Source: Roseiarcus sp963761435 | GTDB taxonomy: Bacteria; Pseudomonadota; Alphaproteobacteria; Rhizobiales; Beijerinckiaceae | Direction of reading: 5' to 3' | DNA length: 64,000 nt | NCBI GenBank assembly: GCA_963761435.1 | Contig: CAVXHJ010000010.1 | Coordinates: 620,001-684,000 of the forward strand | Shown: piece by piece, positions 47,369 through 55,185 of the stretch | Numbering within the stretch: position 1 is the first letter of the stretch | How the letters are laid out: each line of letters opens with the position of its first letter | Program-made: the position numbers and the translations under genes | Notes under the pieces: generated by a model | Databases searched by the model: none | What the model was told of the DNA's origin: nothing | Seen by the model: the letters and a program-made list of their open reading frames with translations, nothing else

Positions 47369-48859
47369 TCAAGCGGCCGCCAACAGGCGGTCCTTGCTGA
47401 TCGCCTCGCCCGCGAATTCATGTGCGATTTCGCCCTTTCGCATCACCAGGACCCGGTCGGCGAGGGAAAGAACCGTCTCGGGTTCGGTCGAAAAAACAAT
47501 GATGGCGATGCCCTGGTCGCGCAACTTGCGGACGATCTTGACCACGTCCTCTTTCGCTCCAACGTCCATGCCTCTCGTTGGCTCGGCCAGCAAGAGGATG
47601 CGCGGAGCGTGGGTCAGCCACTTGGCCAGCGCAACCTTCTGCTGGTTGCCGCCGGAGAGGCCGCCAAGGCGCAATTCGATTTTGGGCGGGCGAATGTCGA
47701 GCGCCTTCACCTGCTCGGCGGCGATTTCGCGCTCGCGCTCGGGCTTGAGCAGCCAGCGAGATAAGCGTTCCAGGATGGCGATCGAGATATTCTTGTAGAC
47801 CGGCTCGTCGCCGAACAGCATCGAGCGGCGGCTCTCGGCGACATAGGCGACGCCCACCTTCTTGGCGGCAGTCGTGCTCTTGAGCGCCTTGGCCGCCCCG
47901 TCGATTGCGAGCGATCCGCTCTGCGGGCGGAGGCGGCCGAAGAGCGTGCGCGCAAGCTCAAGCTGCCCGGAGCCCATGAAGCCGTAGACGCCAAGCACTT
48001 CACCTGCGCGGGCCTCGAAAGTCAGATTGCGATAGGAAGGCGCAAGCGTCAGATCCCTGACCTTGAGCACGACCGGCGCGTCAGGGCGGCTGTCGAGCTT
48101 GATGTCGTTGAGATAGCTCTCTTCCAGCTCCTCGCGACCCGAACCGATCATTCGCTTGATGATCCAGCCCTTGTCGATCGCAGGCGTGACTTCGGATGTC
48201 GCCACGTTACGCCCGTTGCGGAAGATGGTGATCGCGTCCGAAATCTTGAGGATATCGTCCAGGAAATGCGAGATGAAGATGATGCTTCGGCCGCCCTCTC
48301 GCAACTTGCCGAGCACCCCGAACAGGCGCTCGATCTCGGGCGGCGACAGGGCCGAGGTCGGCTCGTCGAGAATGATGATGCGGGCGCCCGAGAAGAGGAC
48401 GCGCGAGAGTTCGACCAGCTGCTGGACGCCGATCGGAAAATCGCCGAGGCGGGCGCGCGGGTTGATCTCGAGTCCGAGGTTCTTGAGCTCCTCCGCCGCG
48501 CGCTCGGCCATCTTCCGCCATGCGACGACGCCGATTCCGTTCACGGGCTGGCTGCCGAGAAAGACATTCTCGGCGACGCTCAATTCCGGCGCGACGCTGA
48601 GCTCCTGATGCACCATGCCGATCCCCGCCGCGAGCGCGTCGCGCGACGAGCGGAAATGGACATCCTTGCCGTCGACGCGCATGCGCCCGGCGTCCGCGCC
48701 ATGGACGCCGGCGATGATTTTCATCATCGTGCTTTTGCCCGCGCCATTTTCGCCGGCGAGACCATGGATCTCGCCGGCGTTCAGGGTGAAGTCGACGCTC
48801 CGAAGCGCCTGGACGCCGCCAAACGACTTCGAAATATCAGTCAGTTCGAGCAGCGCCAT
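47369..48859 (-). CDS. sugar ABC transporter ATP-binding protein (RbsA type, two ATPase domains)
   Basis: This is a 496-residue protein with two fused ABC domains. The first has Walker A GENGAGKSTMMK and Walker B ARIIILDEPTSALS. The second starts near residue 260 with a degenerate Walker A (GVYGFMGSGQLELA) and has the intact signature LSGGNQQKVALAKWL. This asymmetry is normal for RbsA-like ATPases. It energises the adjacent permease. The gene sits 13 nt upstream of the permease gene. Confidence 0.92.
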   Translation of the reverse strand: MALLELTDISKSFGGVQALRSVDFTLNAGEIHGLAGENGAGKSTMMKIIAGVHGADAGRMRVDGKDVHFRSSRDALAAGIGMVHQELSVAPELSVAENVFLGSQPVNGIGVVAWRKMAERAAEELKNLGLEINPRARLGDFPIGVQQLVELSRVLFSGARIIILDEPTSALSPPEIERLFGVLGKLREGGRSIIFISHFLDDILKISDAITIFRNGRNVATSEVTPAIDKGWIIKRMIGSGREELEESYLNDIKLDSRPDAPVVLKVRDLTLAPSYRNLTFEARAGEVLGVYGFMGSGQLELARTLFGRLRPQSGSLAIDGAAKALKSTTAAKKVGVAYVAESRRSMLFGDEPVYKNISIAILERLSRWLLKPEREREIAAEQVKALDIRPPKIELRLGGLSGGNQQKVALAKWLTHAPRILLLAEPTRGMDVGAKEDVVKIVRKLRDQGIAIIVFSTEPETVLSLADRVLVMRKGEIAHEFAGEAISKDRLLAAA

Positions 48860-48877
48860 TGGAGAGCTTCAACAAGA

Positions 48878-49915
48878 TCAGATCAGGAACTGCTCCTGCA
48901 TCCACAGCATGCCGTCGGCGTTCGGCTTGGTGACGACTGGTCCGTCAGTGACAATGTTCTTCGGAATGTCCGTGCCCGTCTTCGCGCCATGGACGACGGC
49001 TTGCACGCCGGCAACGATCGCGCCGCCATGAATGCGGCACGATGGATTGCGGACCGTCGCATACATCTTGCCGTCCTGGACCGCCTTGATCGCCGGGGGC
49101 ATGGCGTCGACGCCGCCGACCTTCGTCTCGGTTCGGCCCTTGGCCTCCATCACCTTGAGGGCGGCGAGGGCCATATCGTCGTTGTGGAAGAACGCCGCGT
49201 CGATCTTCGGATACTTGGTGAGCAGCGTCTCCCAGATGCGGGCGACCTTAGTGACGTCCCAGTCGGCCGGCTGCTCGTCGAGAACCTGGATCTTCGGGAA
49301 TTTCGCGACGACTTCGTGGAAGCCCTTCGCGCGCCCCTGAGCGCCGGTGTGGCCGAGCGCCCCCTGAGTCATGACGATCGTGCCTTCGCCGTTGATGGCG
49401 TTGACCAGCGCCTGAGTGACCGAGGAGCCCATATATACGTTGTCGGGCGCGAGAAGGGTGAGAACGTTGATTGTGTCGAGCGGCGCTATCAGCGTGTCCA
49501 TGTCGATGACGGGAATGCCGGCGTCGATCATCTTGTTGACCGGAGCGGTCAGCGTGCCGATGCCGAACGCCTGGATGGCGACGAAGTCCCACTTCTGCGA
49601 AGCCATGTTGTCGATCGCGGCGCGCTGCTTGACCGCGTCAAGCTGGCCGTCGAACCAGGTGACGTCGACATTGAACAGCTTGCCCCAATATTCGGCGGCC
49701 TGTTTGCCCTGCGCGCACCAGGTCGCCTGCAATCCGGCGTTGGAGAACGCCGCCTTAAGCGGCTTTTCCGAACGGCCCGCGGCCTCGGCGAGGGCCTGAG
49801 AGATCATCGGGTTGACGCCCAGTCCGCCGAATAGAGCCGCAGCCCCGGCCCCAGCGGCCGCAGCTTTGAGCAGCTTGCGGCGGTCTTCCGAATGGCTTGA
49901 TTTTTGGTCAGTCAT
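48878..49915 (-). CDS. sugar ABC transporter substrate-binding protein with Tat-like signal
   Basis: This is a 345-residue periplasmic-binding protein of the ribose-binding (type 1) fold. The N-terminus reads DRRKLLKAAAAGAGAAALFG, a twin-arginine-type export signal. The mature part has AGLQATWCAQGKQAAEYWGK, GIPVIDMDTLIAPLDTINVL and FFHNDDMALAALKVMEAKG. ATG 49915 follows GGGAGGAAG; the longer frame to 49975 is unsupported. It is first in the operon with the ATPase, permease and mtnK. A Tat-exported sugar-binding protein implies folding before export, or simply a lineage habit. Confidence 0.88.
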   Translation of the reverse strand: MTDQKSSHSEDRRKLLKAAAAGAGAAALFGGLGVNPMISQALAEAAGRSEKPLKAAFSNAGLQATWCAQGKQAAEYWGKLFNVDVTWFDGQLDAVKQRAAIDNMASQKWDFVAIQAFGIGTLTAPVNKMIDAGIPVIDMDTLIAPLDTINVLTLLAPDNVYMGSSVTQALVNAINGEGTIVMTQGALGHTGAQGRAKGFHEVVAKFPKIQVLDEQPADWDVTKVARIWETLLTKYPKIDAAFFHNDDMALAALKVMEAKGRTETKVGGVDAMPPAIKAVQDGKMYATVRNPSCRIHGGAIVAGVQAVVHGAKTGTDIPKNIVTDGPVVTKPNADGMLWMQEQFLI

Positions 49916-50102
49916 GATCTTCCTCCCTGCGAACCCGGCGTTCCTCGCTGGTCCTCGTCGCGGCGGACCATGCACGGAAAACCTTCGCGGTTCAATACGC
50001 CGATCCCTTCCGCCGCTTCCGTAGAATCCCCGATCTCTCCCCCCGTTGACAAGCCTCGCCCGCGCGCGGAAACGTCCCGCGCTTTCAACGACAGGACCGC
50101 TT

Positions 50103-50960
50103 ATGACCGACGCCCGCCTTCAGACGACGATCGAAAAGGCCTTCGAAGAGCGCGCCAGGATCACCCCCCAGACCAAAGGCGAGGTGCGCGAAGCGGTCGA
50201 GGCGGCGCTGGACCTGCTGGATCGAGGCAAGGCGCGGGTGGCCGAGAAGCTCCCCGGCGCGACGGGGCCGAATTCGTGGAAGGTCAATCAGTGGCTGAAG
50301 AAGGCGGTGCTGCTCTCCTTCCGGCTCAATGACAATGCGCTCATCGACGGCGGCCCAGGCCAGGCGACTTGGTGGGACAAGATTCCCTCGAAGCTCGAAG
50401 GCTGGGGCGAAAACCGCTTTAAGGAAGCCGGCTTTCGCGCCGTTCCCGGGGCGATCGTGCGCCACTCGGCGTTCGTGGCCCGCGATGTCGTTCTGATGCC
50501 GAGCTTCGTCAATCTCGGCGCCTATGTCGACGAGAAGACCATGGTCGACACCTGGGTCACGGTCGGCTCGTGCGCGCAGATCGGCAAGAACGTGCATCTC
50601 TCCGGCGGGGTCGGCATCGGCGGCGTGCTCGAGCCCCTGCAGGCGAACCCGACCATCATCGAGGACGATTGCTTCATCGGCGCCCGCTCGGAGGTGGTCG
50701 AGGGCGTGATTATCGGCGAGGGCTCGGTCCTGTCGATGGGCGTCTTCATTTCCGCCTCGACCAAGATCATCGACCGCTCAACCGGGAAGGTCCATATCGG
50801 CGCGGTGCCCCCCTACTCGGTCGTCGTCCCGGGGTCGCTCCCGGGCAAGCCCCTCCCCGACGGCTCCCCGGGCCCCTCGCTTTATTGCGCCGTAATCGTG
50901 AAAACCGTCGACGCGCAAACCCGCGCGAAAACGGGCATCAACGAGCTGCTGCGGGAATAA
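50103..50960 (+). CDS. dapD: tetrahydrodipicolinate N-succinyltransferase
   Basis: This is a 285-residue left-handed beta-helix acyltransferase with hexapeptide repeats (VNLGAYVDEKTMVDTWVTVG, SCAQIGKNVHLSGGVGIGGV, CFIGARSEVVEGVIIGEGSV). It succinylates tetrahydrodipicolinate in the lysine and meso-diaminopimelate pathway. Start MTDARLQTTIEKAFEER at 50103 matches the family; the frame upstream to 50046 is not conserved. No other dap gene is adjacent. Confidence 0.95.
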   Translation: MTDARLQTTIEKAFEERARITPQTKGEVREAVEAALDLLDRGKARVAEKLPGATGPNSWKVNQWLKKAVLLSFRLNDNALIDGGPGQATWWDKIPSKLEGWGENRFKEAGFRAVPGAIVRHSAFVARDVVLMPSFVNLGAYVDEKTMVDTWVTVGSCAQIGKNVHLSGGVGIGGVLEPLQANPTIIEDDCFIGARSEVVEGVIIGEGSVLSMGVFISASTKIIDRSTGKVHIGAVPPYSVVVPGSLPGKPLPDGSPGPSLYCAVIVKTVDAQTRAKTGINELLRE

Positions 50961-51055
50961 GGTTTCGGGCGCCGTGCGTCCGTCTCCGCATGACGACGCG
51001 TTCCGACTCTCCCGCTGATCGGCCGCGTCGTTTTCGCCAAATCCCGCCGGCGCGG

Positions 51056-51872
51056 TCATTGTCCCATCGCCGTGGCGATCTGCTCCCTCAAGCCATGCGC
51101 CGTTTGGGTCTGAAGCCCGACCGCCTCGATCGCGCTGACCGCCGCGCCGACCAATTCGCCGTTCGAGGCGGCGCGCGCTCCGTTGGGGAGAGTGAAATTG
51201 TTCTCGAACCCGACCCGCGCCTGGCCTCCGAGCAGCGCAGCGGCGGTGACGCAGGCGGCCTCGCGGCGGCCGAAGGCGCACACGCTCCACGACTCAAACC
51301 GCGGCATGCCGGCGGCAAGAAACGGAAGCAAGTCGCGCGGAATTGCGGTGCGGGTGAGCGCGAACCTTCCCAGCACGTAGAGAACGGAGAGTTCGTCGAA
51401 TGGGATCAAGCCCCTGCTTCACCATCGCCCCCAGGCGCTCAGCCTCGTCGGCTGTGTAGAGGATGATCTGCGGCCAGACGCGCATCTGCTTGAGCCGGCC
51501 CAGGAATTCGCCGAAGCTTTTCTCGTCGGACTGCTCGGGGGCGAGCTCGCGCAGAGCCAGCGACACCGCCTCGGGATTGGCTTCGAGCACCGCGGCCTTC
51601 TGCTGGCTCGGCGTGAAGAGGCCAAGCGATTCGCTCGTGATCTGAATGACCAACCGATCGCCCACCTCCTTGCAAATGCGGGCGATCGCGGTGCGGTAGA
51701 CCTCCGGGTCGAGACAATGCTGGCCATAGGCGTCGCGCACATGCAGGTGGATCATCGACGCTCCGCGCTCGAGGCACTCCGCGGCCGTGCGGGCGAGTTC
51801 GTCGGCGCTCAGCGGCAGCGCAGGATGGTCGGCCTTGGTCTTGCGCCCGCCGTTGGGCGCGACCGCCACCAT
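51056..51872 (-). CDS. beta-keto acid cleavage enzyme (BKACE, DUF849), one frameshift
   Basis: This is a zinc-dependent TIM-barrel enzyme that condenses a beta-keto acid with acetyl-CoA to give acetoacetate and a new acyl-CoA. MVAVAPNGGRKTKADHPALP at the start and ECLERGASMIHLHVRDAYGQ with the zinc HxH are diagnostic. FESWSVCAFGRREAACVTAA and GGQARVGFENNF are in the second half. The frame breaks at about 51404-51410. Removing one base restores KQGLIPFDELSVLY and a product of about 271 residues. It is divergent from a class III aminotransferase gene, which may make or use its keto acid. Confidence 0.82.
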
Positions 51873-51986
51873 GACATGTCCCCGCGTCTCAGCCCCGGCC
51901 ACCGCTCTCGCCCTTTCCGCAAATTCGCTCAGGCGCGTAGACTGGGCTGGACCCGTTCCTCTCTCGGCCCGCCATCGTACACCCCC

Positions 51987-53318
51987 ATGACGCATATACT
52001 GCATCGCGCCGCAAATGTTGTCATGCCCGTCGCCGTCTCCGGTTCGGGGCTCGAGATCGTCGACGCCGACGGCAAGCGCTATCTCGACGCCTCAGGCGGC
52101 GCGGCGGTCTCCTGCCTCGGGCACGGCCACCCGGACGTGCTCGCCGCCATGCATGAACAACTCGATGCGCTCGCCTATGCGCACACCGCCTTCTTCACCA
52201 CCGAGGCCGCCGAGCGCCTCGCCGACCGTCTCATCGAGGACGCGCCGCCGGGGCTCACCCATGTCTATCTCGTCAGCGGCGGGTCGGAGGCGATCGAGGC
52301 GGCGCTCAAGATGGCCCGCCAGTTCTTTGTCGAGATCGGCGAGCCCGAGCGCGCCCATGTCATCGCCCGGCGCCAGAGCTATCACGGCAATACGCTCGGC
52401 GCGCTTGCGGTCGGCGGCAACGCGTGGAGGCGGGCGCAGTTCGAGCCTTTGCTGATCAAAACCCATCACATCGACCCCTGCTACGCCTATCGACTCAAGC
52501 GCGAGGACGAGAGCGACGCCGACTACGCGGCCAGGGCCGCTTCGGCGCTCGAGGAGAAGATCATCGAAATCGGCCCCGATCGCGTGATCGCCTTTGTCGC
52601 CGAGACCGTGGTCGGCGCCACCGCGGGCGCAGTTCCGCCGGCCGGCGACTATTTCAAGCGCATCCGGGCGATCTGCGACCGCTACGGCGTCCTGCTCATT
52701 CTCGACGAGGTGATGTGCGGGATGGGCCGCACCGGCACGCTGCACGCCTGCGAGCAGGACGGTATTGCGCCTGACCTCATGGCCGTCGCCAAGGGCCTCG
52801 GCGGCGGCTACCAGCCGATCGGCGCGGTGATGCTGTCGAAGCGGATCTATGAGGCCTTCGCCAACGGCTCAGGCACGTTCCAGCACGGCCACACCTATAT
52901 GGGCCATCCTGTGGCCGCGGCGGCGGCGCTGGCGGTTCAGGACGTCATCCGGCGGGACCGGCTCCTCGCGAACGTGACCGAGATGGGCGCAAGGCTCGAG
53001 CGGCGCCTCAAGGAGCGTTTCGGCCAACACCCGTTCGTCGGCGACATTCGCGGGCGCGGGCTCTTCCGGGCGCTCGAGCTCGTCGCCGACCGTGCGACCA
53101 AGCGGCCGTTTGACCCGGCGCTGAAGGCGCATGCCCGGGTCAAGCGCGAGGCGATGGCGCTAGGCCTCTTGGTCTACCCGATGGGCGGCACGGTCGACGG
53201 CGTCAGGGGCGACCATGTTCTCCTCGCCCCGCCTTTCATCGTCGCGCCGTCTGAGGTCGACGCGATCGTCGCGCGCCTCGGCGCCGCGCTCGAGGCCGCA
53301 CTCGCCGGCCTCGGATAG
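51987..53318 (+). CDS. class III PLP-dependent aminotransferase (aspartate aminotransferase family)
   Basis: This is a 443-residue fold-type I, class III aminotransferase. VYLVSGGSEAIEAALKMARQ, RRQSYHGNTLGALAVGGN, LLILDEVMCGMGRTG and the PLP-Lys segment AVAKGLGGGYQPIGAVML are all present. It transfers amino groups from omega-amino acids or amines to a 2-oxo acid. The start is the ATG at 51987; the longer frame from 51717 runs antisense to the BKACE gene. The 114-nt divergent spacer to BKACE suggests shared regulation. The exact substrate is unknown. Confidence 0.9.
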   Translation: MTHILHRAANVVMPVAVSGSGLEIVDADGKRYLDASGGAAVSCLGHGHPDVLAAMHEQLDALAYAHTAFFTTEAAERLADRLIEDAPPGLTHVYLVSGGSEAIEAALKMARQFFVEIGEPERAHVIARRQSYHGNTLGALAVGGNAWRRAQFEPLLIKTHHIDPCYAYRLKREDESDADYAARAASALEEKIIEIGPDRVIAFVAETVVGATAGAVPPAGDYFKRIRAICDRYGVLLILDEVMCGMGRTGTLHACEQDGIAPDLMAVAKGLGGGYQPIGAVMLSKRIYEAFANGSGTFQHGHTYMGHPVAAAAALAVQDVIRRDRLLANVTEMGARLERRLKERFGQHPFVGDIRGRGLFRALELVADRATKRPFDPALKAHARVKREAMALGLLVYPMGGTVDGVRGDHVLLAPPFIVAPSEVDAIVARLGAALEAALAGLG

Positions 53319-53457
53319 CCGTGCAAAGGCCGCGCCCCCGCCATAGAAAGATCGCAGTGCCTATGGAAAGCGGACGCTTCCGTCAGTGCGCGATATTTCC
53401 GATCATTCCGCGCGGCTGATTCGCGCCCCGATCGACGGCAGACAAGGATTTGACTTC

Positions 53458-54156
53458 GTGGCGAAACGTTTCACCCGGCTCGCGCTTGGCTTCGTTCCCG
53501 CCCTCGTCGCGGCCGGCGCGGGCTTCGCCCAGCAGGCGCCGCTCGACTTGAACGCGCCTGCCGCGGTTGCCCAGAAGCCCGCCAAATCGGCAAAAAGCGT
53601 AGCGCCAATCCCCGCTGCTGAAGCGGTTGCGCGCGCCAACGCCTGGCTCGATTCGTTGCGGGCCATGACCGCCGACTTCGTCCAGATCGGCCCTGACGGG
53701 CGGCGCTCCGAGGGGACCTTGAGCCTCCTGCGCCCTGGCCGCGCGCGGTTCGAATTTTCGGATCGATTCGAGATGGTCGCCGACGGCCGCAGCGTCGCCG
53801 TCATCGACCGCAAGCTCAACACTCAGGACGAATATTTCATCGGCCAGACCCCACTCAAGTTCCTGCTCGCCGACCACATCGACCTCGCGCGCGACACAAG
53901 GGTGCTCGGCGTCTCCCAGGAGGGCAATTCGGTCAGCATCGAGATCGAGGACAAGGCGGCGCTGGGCGGCTCCGCGCGCCTCACCCTCGTTTTCGACGCC
54001 TCGACCTTCGCGCTCAAGCAATGGACCGTGATCGACGCCCAGGGTTTTCAGACGGTCGTCACCCTGTTCAATCTCGATCTCGCGGCCAAACCGGACATGG
54101 CGCTGTTCCACATCGACGAATTGCCGGCCAACCAGCCCGGCAACCGTCGGAAGTGA
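53458..54156 (+). CDS. LolA-like outer-membrane lipoprotein carrier protein
   Basis: This is a 232-residue periplasmic protein. A signal peptide (LALGFVPALVAAGAGFAQ) and an Ala/Pro/Lys-rich linker are followed by the LolA fold (LDSLRAMTADFVQIGPDGRR, SEGTLSLLRPGRARFEFSDR, FALKQWTVIDAQGFQTVVTL). It would shuttle lipoproteins to the outer membrane. A GTG start at 53458 with AAGGA upstream is chosen; the frame is open back to 53386. Alphaproteobacterial LolA copies often look like this, so it may be the housekeeping one. Confidence 0.85.
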   Translation: MAKRFTRLALGFVPALVAAGAGFAQQAPLDLNAPAAVAQKPAKSAKSVAPIPAAEAVARANAWLDSLRAMTADFVQIGPDGRRSEGTLSLLRPGRARFEFSDRFEMVADGRSVAVIDRKLNTQDEYFIGQTPLKFLLADHIDLARDTRVLGVSQEGNSVSIEIEDKAALGGSARLTLVFDASTFALKQWTVIDAQGFQTVVTLFNLDLAAKPDMALFHIDELPANQPGNRRK

Positions 54157-54244
54157 AGACCGCCGGCTGTGGAGAAGTCGTCGGCGCGCCTTGCGCGGTC
54201 GACCCGGCCGGGAGACTGGCTTGGTCCATCCTTCGGAGCCGCGC

Positions 54245-55051
54245 ATGACGTTTTCCGTCGCAACATGGAACATCAATTCGGTGCGCCTGCGCATTGATCT
54301 TGTCACCCGCTTTCTCGACCAGCACCGGCCGGATGTGCTGTGCCTGCAGGAAACCAAATGCCCGGACGCCAATTTCCCATTCGGCGCGTTCAGAGACGCT
54401 GGGTATCCGCATATCGCGATCAACGGGCAGAAGGGCTATCACGGCGTCGCCGTAATCTCGCGCTGGCCGCTCGCCGCGTCGGCCAAGCGCGACTTTTGCG
54501 CCAAGGGCGACGCCCGCCACCTTCATGTCGTCCTCGGCGATGACGCGCATGGGCTCGAACTGCACAATTTCTACGTGCCGGCTGGCGGCGACGAGCCGGA
54601 CCCCGAGATCAACGCCAAGTTCGCCCACAAGCTCGCCTTCGTCGATGAGATGGCGGATTGGGGGCGGCAGGAGCAACCGGCGGCGAAGCGCGCGATTCTG
54701 GTGGGCGACCTCAACATCGCGCCGCTCGAGCACGACGTCTGGAGCCACAAGGCGCTCTTGAGCGTGGTCAGCCACACCCCGATCGAGGTCGACAAACTGA
54801 ACCGCGCCCAGGCGGCCGGGCCCTGGTTTGACGCGCTGCGCAAATTCGTCCCCGACGATCAGAAGCTCTACACATGGTGGAGCTATCGCGCGTTCGACTG
54901 GTCGAAGACGAACAAGGGGCGTCGCCTCGACCACATCTGGGTGAGCCCCGCGCTCGCCGACGCCGTCAAGTCGATGCGCGTCCTGCGCGACGCCCGCGGC
55001 TGGGAGCGCCCGTCCGACCACGCGCCAGTCATGGCGGAATTGGCGATTTAG
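54245..55051 (+). CDS. xth: exodeoxyribonuclease III
   Basis: This is a 268-residue AP endonuclease and 3'-5' exonuclease of the Xth family. ATWNINSVRLRIDLVTRFLD, the metal Glu in CLQETKCPD, LVGDLNIAPLEHDVW and the C-terminal RPSDHAPVMAELAI with the catalytic Asp-His are all present. It acts in base-excision repair. The ATG at 54245 lies 88 nt after the lolA-like gene on the same strand. Confidence 0.94.
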   Translation: MTFSVATWNINSVRLRIDLVTRFLDQHRPDVLCLQETKCPDANFPFGAFRDAGYPHIAINGQKGYHGVAVISRWPLAASAKRDFCAKGDARHLHVVLGDDAHGLELHNFYVPAGGDEPDPEINAKFAHKLAFVDEMADWGRQEQPAAKRAILVGDLNIAPLEHDVWSHKALLSVVSHTPIEVDKLNRAQAAGPWFDALRKFVPDDQKLYTWWSYRAFDWSKTNKGRRLDHIWVSPALADAVKSMRVLRDARGWERPSDHAPVMAELAI

Positions 55052-55185
55052 AGTCCCGCAAGACCGATCCGCAAGCCGTTGGCCGTCGTTCGGTTCTGTG
55101 CGGAAGCCGGGTATAAGGCCGAGCTGTGCGTCAACGGTCTTGACCCTGGGGCATGGCGCATGGCCGCTATCGACAAGGGGAAACT

